Positions 37,431 to 45,749 of a stretch of 64,000 nucleotides of DNA are shown here, piece by piece. Each line of letters opens with the position of its first letter. Position 1 is the first letter of the stretch. The DNA comes from Rhodopirellula sp. P2. GTDB taxonomy: Bacteria > Planctomycetota > Planctomycetia > Pirellulales > Pirellulaceae. The notes under the pieces were generated by a model. The model ran no database searches, had not been told where the DNA came from, and saw only the letters and a list, made by a program, of their open reading frames with translations. The DNA lies in contig NZ_CP118225.1 in the NCBI RefSeq assembly GCF_028768465.1, forward strand, positions 5,127,001 to 5,191,000, in the 5' to 3' direction. The translations under genes were made by a program, and so were the position numbers.

Positions 37431-38420
37431 ATGCGGCGTATCGGCAATTTTTCCGATGCCAAATTGGCGGACCAATTCAGCGACTATCTGCAGACCCAGA
37501 GAATCCCTGCGAAAGTCGACCACGACGAAAACTCACATGATATCTGGATTCGCGACGAGAAAGATGTCGCCGCGGCTCGAGAAGCCATGGAAGAGTTCAA
37601 ACAGTCGCCCGGTGCGGCCAAATTCAACGTTTCCGCCGAAGCCGCTCGCTTGCGAAAAGAAGACGAAGCGGAAAAGCAGCGGAAGCTGGCACTGCAAAAG
37701 AAGTCGCAGCAGAAACTGCGTAGCTCATCAGGGGCGTTTGGAGGCCGAACCGCCATGTCCGGCAACATCCCCGTCGTCATCGGCATGATTGTGGTGTGTG
37801 GCGTGATCAGCTACGCCACCAACTTCGCGCAGCCCAAACCGCTTCGCGATCTGCCCGACCAAATGACGATGGAAGGCTGGGAACGTGGCGATTACTTTTC
37901 GTTCGAACAGAAACTGTTCTTCGGCCTGACCCTGGCGGGCGAGGTCGATTACAAAAAGACGGATGACCCGTGGGTATCGATCAAGAAAGGTGAGGTTTGG
38001 CGTTTGATCACGCCTGCCTTCCTGCACGGTTCCCCCATGCACCTGGTCTTCAACATGATGGCCCTGTTCACACTGGGCAGTGTCGTCGAACGCCTGCACG
38101 GATCGCGGTTCATCGCGGGACTGCTACTGATTTCACATCTCGTCGGAACGATCGTTCAAGTCGTCCTGCCCGATTGGCTGGAAGGCCCGATGGCGATCGG
38201 AGCATCCGGAGCGGTGTTCGGCGTCTTTGGATTCATCTGGATTCGGCCCAAATTCAACCCGTCCTATCCAGTCGGCATCCCGCCCTTCAATGTCTACCTG
38301 ATGCTCGGATTCATGTTCGCGTGCATGACGCCGCTGATCCAAGGCATCGCCAACGGCGCCCACGTCGGCGGCCTTCTGACCGGCATGGCCATCGCCGCCC
38401 TGGCCCCCAAAAGCATCTGA
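37431..38420 (+). CDS. GlpG-like rhomboid protease
   Basis: 329 residues from ATG 37431. The N-terminal 60 residues resemble the cytoplasmic domain of E. coli GlpG (L-A-D-Q-F-S-D-Y-L-Q-T-Q followed by D-I-W-I-R-D-E). A charged helical linker rich in Lys, Glu and Gln leads to six hydrophobic helices. Catalytic Ser lies in G-A-S-G near residue 259 and the His in N-G-A-H-V-G-G near 310; H-L-V-F-N-M-M supplies the conserved His/Asn. It cleaves membrane proteins within the bilayer. An extra loop of about 50 residues follows the first helix (D-L-P-D-Q-M onward). Confidence 0.92.
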   Translation: MRRIGNFSDAKLADQFSDYLQTQRIPAKVDHDENSHDIWIRDEKDVAAAREAMEEFKQSPGAAKFNVSAEAARLRKEDEAEKQRKLALQKKSQQKLRSSSGAFGGRTAMSGNIPVVIGMIVVCGVISYATNFAQPKPLRDLPDQMTMEGWERGDYFSFEQKLFFGLTLAGEVDYKKTDDPWVSIKKGEVWRLITPAFLHGSPMHLVFNMMALFTLGSVVERLHGSRFIAGLLLISHLVGTIVQVVLPDWLEGPMAIGASGAVFGVFGFIWIRPKFNPSYPVGIPPFNVYLMLGFMFACMTPLIQGIANGAHVGGLLTGMAIAALAPKSI

Positions 38421-38540
38421 CGAACCGATCGTCCATCTCCCAAGTAGGCCGGATCAAGCCGCTTCGGCGCTGCTCCGGCAGCCGAACGGAGACCGACCGC
38501 TGGCCAGGGACAACGTCTCCCGAACGGTTCAGCTAAACTC

Positions 38541-40622
38541 GTGGGCAAACTCCCATGCCCCGATTCGTCTCTCGATTGCCCCCAGGTGACCAGGTTGCTT
38601 TCGTTCCCACCGAAGCTCGCTTCCAATTGCATCACTGCGACAACCAAACTGCTCGGCTCGCTCGCACTCTCACTGATCTTCCTCTGCCCAGCACGCGGCG
38701 AAGAACGCCCCAACGTGCTGCTGATCATCGCCGACGACCTGAACTGCGCAATCGGTCCTTACGGTGATCCCAATGCCATCACGCCCAACCTGGATGCCCT
38801 CGCGGACCGTGGGCTGGTGTTTGACCGTGCCTACTGCCAACAAGCCGTCTGCAATCCCTCACGATCGTCGTTCTTGACTGGACTGCGTCCCGCGACCGTG
38901 GGCGTCGATGACCTCCGCAAGAGCTTTCGCCAAACCGCTCCCAACGGCACCTCGCTGGTCACGCTGCCGCAACACTTCAAAAACCATGGCTACTTCTGCC
39001 AAGACATTGGCAAGATCTTCCACAACATGGGAGACACCCAAGACCGCGACTCTTGGTCGATGGACGAAGTCTTCCATCAAGGAACCCACGCCGCCGACAC
39101 GGTGCACTCCAACACGCCGCTCGCCCTGCGTGCTCGCCAATTGAAAAAGGCACCTGTGACGGAAGCCCTCGACGTACCCGACACCGCCTACCGCGATGGC
39201 CAAATCGCTCGCTTGGCAGCCTCCGTCATCCGCGACTACCCCGACAACTCGGCTCCCTTCTTTCTGGGCGTTGGTTTTTGGCGTCCGCATCTGCCATTTG
39301 TGGCCCCCAAGAAATACTGGGACCTCTACGATCCCAAGCAGATTTCGGGCCCCGTCTTGAAAACGAAACCAATCGACGCGCCAGAAATCGCCATGCACGC
39401 GTCACGAGAAGTGCATGGTTACGATGGAGTTCCCAAACAAGGCAATCTAGCACCAGAGCTTGAGCAACACCTTCGCCACGGCTACTACGCATCCATCAGC
39501 TTCCTCGATGCCCAACTCGGCCTGATCTTGGATGCACTCGACGAGAGCGAGCACCGCGACAACACCGTTGTCGCCTTTGTCTCCGATCATGGTTTCCACA
39601 TCGGCGAAAAAACACTGTGGGGCAAAACCAGCAACTTCGAACTGGATGCTCGGGTTCCCATGATCATCGCCGACCCGCGTGCCAGTCAAACGAATCGCCG
39701 AACCAATTGCCTGACCGAGTTGATTGATCTCTACCCAACTTTGACCACTCTCGCGGGGATTGGCGACGACCTGCCAAAGAGCCTCGAAGGCACCGACGTC
39801 TCATCACTACTCGCGAACCCGAACCAAACGCTCAAGAATGCGGCCTTCACCCGCCACCAACATCCCTTCTACGCGCCTCGAGAAAAGTGGACCGCCTGGG
39901 GGCATTCTGTTCGCACGTCGGATTGGCGATACACGCAGTGGAGATCGATCCAGGACGATCAACTGATTGCCGAAGAACTCTACGACCACCGGACCGACTC
40001 AAACGAAAGTCAAAACGTGCTGGAACAATACCCCGAAATCGCCCGCGAGCTTGCCAAACAACTCGCCAATCATCCCGCATCTTCTTCAGGTGCCCGATCG
40101 GATCGAGATCCATTCCCTCACTCTCCATCGAAAGCCCCGATCGCCCAACACCATTCACTCTTCGAGTTCCCAAACCCGCACGTAATCGACTTCCATTGTG
40201 GTGGGAAGTTCAGTGGCTTGATGAGCAACATTGGCCCGCAAACGATTGTCCGCAAACACCGCAAACGGTGCACGCAGCCCAAGCGAAATTGCCACGTTCA
40301 TTTCTCGAGCCCAGTAGACGTTCTTCTTGCGTCCCACTTCAACTCCATCCACATACCAAACAATCTCCTCGCGTCCCACACGGCATCCGTATGTGTGGAA
40401 ATCTTCTCCTGGATCGAATGGTGCTTTGTATTCGTTTGCCTGGGTGTCTTGGAAGCGTTCATCATTCGGTCGTTGCCACCCTCGCCCAGCGATTCCCGGC
40501 TTGCCATTCGACACGATCGCGTGGAGGTTGTGATCCATGATCCGTCGATTCCCCTCGACTCGGTCTCCCCGCTGAGACAATTCCACGATGTCAATTTCGC
40601 TGTAGCGAACCTCGCCGGCTGA
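38541..40622 (+). CDS. Exported sulfatase (iduronate-2-sulfatase-like) with antisense C-terminal extension
   Basis: The frame gives 693 residues from GTG 38541; GTG 38586 is another possible start. A signal segment (L-L-G-S-L-A-L-S-L-I-F-L) precedes E-E-R-P-N-V-L-L-I-I-A-D-D. The active-site motif is canonical, C-N-P-S-R at 104-108, with Cys104 as formylglycine precursor. Family similarity ends near residue 512 (E-L-A-K-Q-L-A-N, about base 40068). The remaining 180 residues have no family likeness and their last 156 codons are exactly antisense to the GH16 gene at 40155-41081. A lost stop codon or a frameshift at the 3' end is likely. Its neighbours suggest a role in sulfated galactan breakdown. 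Confidence 0.88.
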   Translation: MGKLPCPDSSLDCPQVTRLLSFPPKLASNCITATTKLLGSLALSLIFLCPARGEERPNVLLIIADDLNCAIGPYGDPNAITPNLDALADRGLVFDRAYCQQAVCNPSRSSFLTGLRPATVGVDDLRKSFRQTAPNGTSLVTLPQHFKNHGYFCQDIGKIFHNMGDTQDRDSWSMDEVFHQGTHAADTVHSNTPLALRARQLKKAPVTEALDVPDTAYRDGQIARLAASVIRDYPDNSAPFFLGVGFWRPHLPFVAPKKYWDLYDPKQISGPVLKTKPIDAPEIAMHASREVHGYDGVPKQGNLAPELEQHLRHGYYASISFLDAQLGLILDALDESEHRDNTVVAFVSDHGFHIGEKTLWGKTSNFELDARVPMIIADPRASQTNRRTNCLTELIDLYPTLTTLAGIGDDLPKSLEGTDVSSLLANPNQTLKNAAFTRHQHPFYAPREKWTAWGHSVRTSDWRYTQWRSIQDDQLIAEELYDHRTDSNESQNVLEQYPEIARELAKQLANHPASSSGARSDRDPFPHSPSKAPIAQHHSLFEFPNPHVIDFHCGGKFSGLMSNIGPQTIVRKHRKRCTQPKRNCHVHFSSPVDVLLASHFNSIHIPNNLLASHTASVCVEIFSWIEWCFVFVCLGVLEAFIIRSLPPSPSDSRLAIRHDRVEVVIHDPSIPLDSVSPLRQFHDVNFAVANLAG

Positions 40623-41081
40623 TACGATCGAATCATCAATCTTGCTGTACAGCCAGAACGACGGGCACACTCCGGGGAACACCGACGATCCCTTGATCCT
40701 TGCTTCGTAATACCCATAGGTTCCAACCGCATACGACTTCAGCATGCCGGATGTGAACGGGGTGGGATTCCCACTTTGGTCCCGCAGCACATCGGTGGCT
40801 CCCGCTTTCGAATCCACACGCCGAACCGTCAGCGTGAGCACTCCGTTGGCCACTGTCGCGTTGGAATCGTTGTCCCACGTCCAGGCGCCAAAGTTCTCGG
40901 GACGCTTGTTCCACTTACGCCAATCGACCTCTTCGCCCTTGAAGTCATCCGAACGGTTCCACTTGATCACCCATTTTTCGCTCGCCTGCGCGGTCAGCGG
41001 CCTCGCATTCCGCTCGGATTGCGAAACGGCGGGAACGACCGGCAGAAGCAGCCAGAAAACCAAGGTGCAGATTCGCATCAT
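40155..41081 (-). CDS. GH16 glycoside hydrolase, kappa-carrageenase-like
   Basis: 308 residues from the ATG at 41081 (a second Met follows at once). Signal peptide 1-20. GH16 jelly-roll enzyme: the catalytic motif E-I-D-I-V-E lies at 162-167, with Glu162 the nucleophile and Glu167 the acid/base, preceded by G-V-C-P-S-F-W-L-Y at 137-145. The W-K-W-N-K-R-P start and the Y-V-R-V-W end are also typical. The pattern is closest to kappa-carrageenases and related galactan hydrolases; sequence alone cannot separate carrageenan from porphyran or agarose. Sulfatases flank it, which fits a sulfated red-algal substrate. Its 3' 468 bases are overlapped antisense by the sulfatase frame. Confidence 0.88.
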   Translation of the reverse strand: MMRICTLVFWLLLPVVPAVSQSERNARPLTAQASEKWVIKWNRSDDFKGEEVDWRKWNKRPENFGAWTWDNDSNATVANGVLTLTVRRVDSKAGATDVLRDQSGNPTPFTSGMLKSYAVGTYGYYEARIKGSSVFPGVCPSFWLYSKIDDSIVSAGEVRYSEIDIVELSQRGDRVEGNRRIMDHNLHAIVSNGKPGIAGRGWQRPNDERFQDTQANEYKAPFDPGEDFHTYGCRVGREEIVWYVDGVEVGRKKNVYWAREMNVAISLGLRAPFAVFADNRLRANVAHQATELPTTMEVDYVRVWELEE

Positions 41082-41395
41082 GACAGGGCAACGCTCTCAA
41101 AAGGAAAGAAAAAAACACTCTTGATCAGCACAAGCTGATACCACGTGGAAACCGTTCGTCAATCACTTCGTCTTAGCAAAGTGGCGCAAGCCGACTGTTC
41201 ATTGAGCCGCTTTTCAATCTCCCATGTGAGCCGTTTGGGCGTTAGCCCCGGTTCCTCCCATGTGAGCCGTTTGGGCGTTAGCCCCGGTTCCTCCCATGTG
41301 AGCCGTTTGGGCGTTAGCCCCGGTTCCTCTCATGTGAGCCGTTTGGGCGTTCGCCCCGGTTCCGTGAATGATCAAAGCCGTTTCCGACCGTTCCC
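41082..41395. other. Intergenic region carrying the 36-bp tandem repeats
   Basis: 314 bases between the start of the GH16 gene and the stop of the CE15-like gene, both on the minus strand. Besides the four 36-bp repeats at 41217-41362 there is about 130 bases next to the GH16 start where its promoter may lie. No clear promoter motif was identified. Confidence 0.5.
41217..41362 (+). repeat. Four tandem 36-bp repeats of the dispersed element
   Basis: CATGTGAGCCGTTTGGGCG recurs at 41223, 41259, 41295 and 41331, exactly 36 bases apart; each copy continues TTAGCCCCGGTTCCTC, the last with TTCGCC as in the copy at 19929-19983. There are no spacers between copies, so it is a minisatellite and not CRISPR. 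The short 12-residue periodic frames it produces on both strands are by-products. Confidence 0.95.
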
Positions 41396-42625
41396 CTAAC
41401 GACTCAAATGCTGATCCGCGAACCTGAGATACTGGTCCCAATCGTACTCGGTGATGTTGTGGTCGCCCTCCCGCAAGTGATAACCGATGGTCGTGTGAAT
41501 CGGTTGCCCCGGTGGAGGAGGGTCCGCCTGTTTCAACGCGGGCCGCCCCAAAAGCTCATAGACGGGACTGGCATGTTTCGCGGCCAAGTATTCCCCCTTG
41601 GGATCCGCCCAACGATCGTTCGTCGCACTGGCAACATACAACGGTCGAGGAGCCACGAGGGCCATCAGCATGTGCTGATCCACCGGCAAGGCGTCTTCTC
41701 GATGTTGGTACTGATGGTGATTGGTGCAAAACCAGTAACCAACCGGCTTGATCATGTGATGAATGCGTTCCCCAAAGCAACGTCGGTACAACGCCGCTCC
41801 ACCGCAACCGGAATCATTGCTGATCACCATTGCGAATCGAGTGTCCTGAGCACCCGCCCAAAGGGCCGCCTTGCCCAATCGAGAATGCCCGAGGACCGCG
41901 ATTCGCTTCGCATCGACACGAGGTTCCTTTTCCAAATGGTCCAACACTCGGGACAAACCCCAAGCCCAAGCGCCGATAGCCCCCCACTCCGTCGGCTCAG
42001 GTTTCGTCTGCCCCTCGCGATAGAACAACGGATGAATGCCGTCCGTGAAGTCATTGCGATAGTTGTCAGGATCAATCTGGTCGCGATGAACCGTCGCGAG
42101 TGCGTAACCACGATCAATGACCGCTTCCACTTGCCAACGACTGGCCGATGAACCGCGTTCCTTTCCCTGCCCTCGGTCCAAGATGTCAGGATCCGAATGC
42201 ACCGTGTGGTTCCCATTGAAATTTAGACCGACAAACCCAGCCACTGGCCGCTCCGAGGCATTCGGGAGATACATCAGAATGTCAATCCGGTACGCTTCTT
42301 CCCCCAAAAACGCAGCCACCTGTTTTCGCGTGGCACGCCCGTCCAAGGCGTTTGGATCCGTCTCCATCACCTCATACCGCACCGACAATTCTTGAGGCGG
42401 CGTTTTCCCATACACCGATTCTTCAAACATCCGCAGCACTTGCCCACGCCGATGGGGCATCCATTCCTCTCGACCAACGGACTGCCCCGCATTGTCGATC
42501 AATGGATCTGGCAACTCGTATGCAGGCACTTTTGCCTCGTCATAATTGGTATCCGCGGGCTCTTTCCCGACCACGGCCGACGAGCAGACCGAAATCAGAA
42601 TCACCATCTTCAGAACACGAAGCAT
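41396..42625 (-). CDS. CE15-like (glucuronoyl esterase family) exported hydrolase
   Basis: 409 residues from ATG 42625, which gives a signal peptide (V-L-K-M-V-I-L-I-S-V-C-S-S-A-V-V). Alpha/beta hydrolase with nucleophile elbow G-H-S-R-L-G-K at 246-252 (Ser248), the elbow form seen in glucuronoyl esterases and related acetyl-xylan-esterase-like proteins. A D-S-G-C-G-G-A loop follows, and a late H-x-x-x-E-G-D-H segment offers the catalytic His. CE15 enzymes split esters between glucuronic acid and lignin alcohols; marine members may act on algal uronic acid esters. Together with the GH16 and sulfatases it suggests a glycan-degradation locus. Confidence 0.85.
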   Translation of the reverse strand: MLRVLKMVILISVCSSAVVGKEPADTNYDEAKVPAYELPDPLIDNAGQSVGREEWMPHRRGQVLRMFEESVYGKTPPQELSVRYEVMETDPNALDGRATRKQVAAFLGEEAYRIDILMYLPNASERPVAGFVGLNFNGNHTVHSDPDILDRGQGKERGSSASRWQVEAVIDRGYALATVHRDQIDPDNYRNDFTDGIHPLFYREGQTKPEPTEWGAIGAWAWGLSRVLDHLEKEPRVDAKRIAVLGHSRLGKAALWAGAQDTRFAMVISNDSGCGGAALYRRCFGERIHHMIKPVGYWFCTNHHQYQHREDALPVDQHMLMALVAPRPLYVASATNDRWADPKGEYLAAKHASPVYELLGRPALKQADPPPPGQPIHTTIGYHLREGDHNITEYDWDQYLRFADQHLSR

Positions 42626-42980
42626 CTTTCCCTCATCCGCGAAACACCAGAGACCGCTCGAGCAATCCAAACGCCGGCCAAAACACTCGCCATTCTACAC
42701 GCAATCGACATCGCAGTGCCTCCGAGCCAATCCCGATCCGTCCCTCCGCCCAACACGCACGGATGCATTGGTGTCATCGAACATCAGCCCTTCGCCCGCG
42801 TCGCCCCCTTGCAAATGCAAGTCAGGCTGGATCATCGGCGTTCGGCTTTGTGCCAAAACACCAGATCAGAAGACGTGTCAAATCCATTCAACCTGTTTGA
42901 GCGACTGCGGCCATTCAGAGCGTCGAAGCGGTTCGGAATGAGGCAAAGAACCTCATCGAAGTCAGCAGCGATGAGAAATG
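42626..42980. other. Intergenic region, no gene seen
   Basis: 355 bases between the start of the CE15-like gene and the stop of the small membrane protein. Several frames are open in both directions, but none has a domain, signal peptide or sensible start. I see no repeat or terminator. Confidence 0.5.
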
Positions 42981-43439
42981 TCACCGAATTTCTTGGCCAC
43001 TCTGATTCAAGTCAGCACTCAGCGAGAACTCACGCAGACAGAACGCGACGATCATTGCAGGACAGATCAACGCAACCAACGCGTCGACCCAACCTGAGTG
43101 CGGCCAATTGAGAGACGCAAGGGTTGTTGGCGTTGCATTCGCCCCAACCACAAACCAAACGAGCGGAGTGGTGATCGAAAACAAAATCAACAAACCAATC
43201 AATGCTTGGAACGGCCGCACCCGATCACGTTTGTACCAGAGGAAGCAACCCACCGAGCCCATCAGCACGCCGCACCCCAACGGGAGCAACGCCAGTGCTG
43301 GCTGGCCATTGAATGCGAGTCCCCCCGCAACCGGAAGCATCCAAGCCGTTCCGCCCGCAACGCCTCCAAACCAACCACCAACCTGCCATTGAAAGCGGCG
43401 GGGGCCAACCAAAGCACGTTTCTTCAACACTAACTTCAT
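42981..43439 (-). CDS. Small multi-helix membrane protein, unknown
   Basis: 152 residues from ATG 43439. Four hydrophobic helices at about 20-40, 45-64, 76-98 and 114-134, separated by short basic loops (L-W-Y-K-R-D-R-V-R-P). No family recognised. The start overlaps the stop of the 61-residue membrane protein gene by one base (TGATG), so the two are translated together. Downstream lies the CE15-like gene on the same strand, but 355 bases away, so co-regulation is uncertain. Confidence 0.65.
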   Translation of the reverse strand: MKLVLKKRALVGPRRFQWQVGGWFGGVAGGTAWMLPVAGGLAFNGQPALALLPLGCGVLMGSVGCFLWYKRDRVRPFQALIGLLILFSITTPLVWFVVGANATPTTLASLNWPHSGWVDALVALICPAMIVAFCLREFSLSADLNQSGQEIR

Positions 43440-43624
43440 CAATGGATCCTGTGGTGACACGTCTGAAATGCGATGCACTCCGCGAAAAGAAACGCCGGAA
43501 TGGTCCCCCAAAGTGAGCGCAAGACTGGCACCCCCGCAAATTCGAGCAAAAAGAACGACGTGATCGCTGCGCCCCCAATCAAGGAGTACAAAATCGTCAC
43601 AGAGTCTCTGTCAGGAAGTTTCAT
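43439..43624 (-). CDS. 61-residue membrane protein, coupled to the next gene
   Basis: Starts at ATG 43624. Residues 10-30 and 33-52 are hydrophobic, separated by a short G-V-P-V-L-R-S turn, giving a two-helix hairpin. Its stop shares a base with the next start, an arrangement expected for a real translationally coupled pair. No Shine-Dalgarno motif is obvious, and no family is recognised. It could be the N-terminal part of one membrane protein split by a frameshift, since both proteins together would make a six-helix protein. Confidence 0.5.
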   Translation of the reverse strand: MKLPDRDSVTILYSLIGGAAITSFFLLEFAGVPVLRSLWGTIPAFLFAECIAFQTCHHRIH

Positions 43625-44249
43625 TCAATTGCAAAACAACGCCCGCGTGCGGGTATGGGAACTTGATTGCCGATGACGAAGTCGCTTCAGATCATCACCC
43701 GATTTTGTACCCTGCCGTGCATTTGCATAGAACGAATGTCGCCGATGGCATCGGCCAAAAGTCAGAGACTGCTGTCATGAATCATATCCAATCCCCGTTT
43801 CAAGCGTCAATGCATTGGGCGTGTTTTGACGGTGAACGCCAGCGCAACAAGGATACGAAGGTGGTCGTTCCCAACGCTCCGCATTCACTCCATCGTTACG
43901 CGAAGCTGGAGTTCGCAACTCACCTCTAAGATAGCAGGCCCGACAATGCTGGAGTTTGGAAGGTGGCTTTCACCTGATGCTATGGTTGGACTTTCTCGCC
44001 GCATGGGTTCCATGCGGTTGGGCTGGACTCAGTGCCCAGCGTCTTCGAATGAGTCTACCAAATACGACTCGTGTCGATCCGGGACGGGCTAAAAGCCCGG
44101 GAGGGGTGGCTGAATCCGGCGTGGTTGCTTCTGGTCATCATTCTTGGTGTTTATTCCTCGAAGCATCATTCAAGGGATGAAAGAACAGGGACGGCAAAGT
44201 TGTCTATGATGGCGGGCAAACTTGTTTCTTTGCCCTCGAAGGATTTGTG
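43625..44249. other. Intergenic region, no gene seen
   Basis: 625 bases between the divergent starts of the small membrane gene and a sulfatase gene. A short hairpin CGGGCTAAAAGCCCG lies near 44086-44100. Open frames of up to 88 codons have no protein character. Promoters for both flanking genes should lie here. Confidence 0.5.
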
Positions 44250-45749
44250 ATGAGCCGGATGGTTGAGTTGTTTTGCTGCCGATTCGCGTCGATGGCCTGG
44301 GTGGTTTGCATGGCCGGGATGATGGTCACGGACGCTCGCTCCTGCCCTGCCGCTCAGCCGAATGTGGTGATGGTGCTGACCGACGACCAGGCCCCCTGGG
44401 CGTTTGCCGAGGCGGTTCGATCGGGGCAGTTCAATGACGTCCCGGTTCCCTCGACACCCAACATGGATCGATTGGCTGCCGAAGGAGCCGTCTTTCGGAA
44501 TTTCTTCTGCACGACACCGGTTTGCAGCCCGGCTCGTGCGGCTTTGATGACGGGCCGCTACGCCAGCGAATTTGGGATCACCGATTTCATCCCGCAACCA
44601 GGCCACAAACTCTACGATCCCGACGCTCCAATTTATCTGGATCCTGACACCACCGTCACCTTCGCCGAAGTGCTTCAACGCCAGGGCTATCGCACCGGGT
44701 TGATCGGCAAGTGGCACTTGGGCGACTGGAGGGCACCGGAAGACCGTGACAAGCATCCGACCCGCCATGGCTTCGATTCGTTCATGGGCCTGACCGGCGG
44801 TGGGACCACTCCCGACAACCCGGAACTGGAACGGGATGGCAAAGTGCAACGATTCGAAGGCCTGACCACGGATATTTTGACCGATCATGCGATCAAATTT
44901 GTGGAGCAAAATGCAGACCAGCCATTCTTTCTGTGCTTGTCGACCCGAGCACCGCATGGCCGATGGTTGCCCGTCGCACCAGAAGACTGGGAACCTTATA
45001 ACACGATGAATCCAACCATCCCGGAGTACCCCGGCCTGGATTCGAAGCGGGTTCGCAAGATGATGAAGGAGTACTTGGCCAGCACAACGGGCGTGGACCG
45101 CAACCTGGGACGCCTGCTGCGAACGCTGGATGATCAAGAGCTGACATCCAACACCATCGTGATCTTCACTTCGGACCACGGCTTCAACATGGGCCACAAT
45201 GGAATTTGGCACAAAGGCAATGGGATCTGGGCAACGAAGCAGAAACCGCCAGGCAAGGTGCACCAAGGCACTCGCGTGATCTCGGACAAATATCGCCCCA
45301 ATCTTTACGACCATTCATTGCGAGTGCCGGCGATCGTGAGATGGCCCGGCGTGGTGAAACCTCAAGCCGTGATCGAGCACACCGCGTCGCATTTGGATTG
45401 GTTCCCGACGCTGTGCGCCGTCGCGGGTAATGCGCCCGCAGCGAAAGGATTGATGGGGCGAGATCTGACACCGCTTCTGAAGGGCGAGTCACCGGCCGAT
45501 TGGGACCAGGGTCTGTACACGGAGTACGACATGATTCGCTACGCGGTGGCGTCCCTGCGAGGCTACCGCACCCCGCGATACAAGCTGATTCGCGATCGAC
45601 ACAATGAGGGACGCGACGAATTCTATGACTTGCAGTCGGATCCTGGTGAACACCGCAACCTGATCCGGGAGCCTCCGTCGCAAGCGGCGATCAACGAGTT
45701 GGACGCGAAGCTCCGGGAAATGGAAGCGAAAGTGCAAGAACGCGGGTGA
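44250..45749 (+). CDS. Exported sulfatase
   Basis: 499 residues from ATG 44250. Signal segment at 12-27 then Q-P-N-V-V-M-V-L-T-D-D-Q. The active-site motif C-S-P-A-R at 92-96 is canonical, with Cys92 converted to formylglycine, followed by A-A-L-M-T-G-R. Other family blocks are present: G-K-W-H-L-G-D, F-T-S-D-H-G-F-N-M-G-H, and E-F-Y-D-L-Q-S-D-P near the end. It probably desulfates an exogenous glycan in the periplasm. The second repeat array starts directly after its stop, between it and the convergent DUF1501 gene. Confidence 0.93.
   Translation: MSRMVELFCCRFASMAWVVCMAGMMVTDARSCPAAQPNVVMVLTDDQAPWAFAEAVRSGQFNDVPVPSTPNMDRLAAEGAVFRNFFCTTPVCSPARAALMTGRYASEFGITDFIPQPGHKLYDPDAPIYLDPDTTVTFAEVLQRQGYRTGLIGKWHLGDWRAPEDRDKHPTRHGFDSFMGLTGGGTTPDNPELERDGKVQRFEGLTTDILTDHAIKFVEQNADQPFFLCLSTRAPHGRWLPVAPEDWEPYNTMNPTIPEYPGLDSKRVRKMMKEYLASTTGVDRNLGRLLRTLDDQELTSNTIVIFTSDHGFNMGHNGIWHKGNGIWATKQKPPGKVHQGTRVISDKYRPNLYDHSLRVPAIVRWPGVVKPQAVIEHTASHLDWFPTLCAVAGNAPAAKGLMGRDLTPLLKGESPADWDQGLYTEYDMIRYAVASLRGYRTPRYKLIRDRHNEGRDEFYDLQSDPGEHRNLIREPPSQAAINELDAKLREMEAKVQERG

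Noticed and set aside
41217..41362. CRISPR array
   Set aside because: The 36-bp repeats follow one another with no spacers and no cas gene is present.
44166..45314. 382-codon minus-strand frame
   Set aside because: Antisense to a canonical sulfatase.
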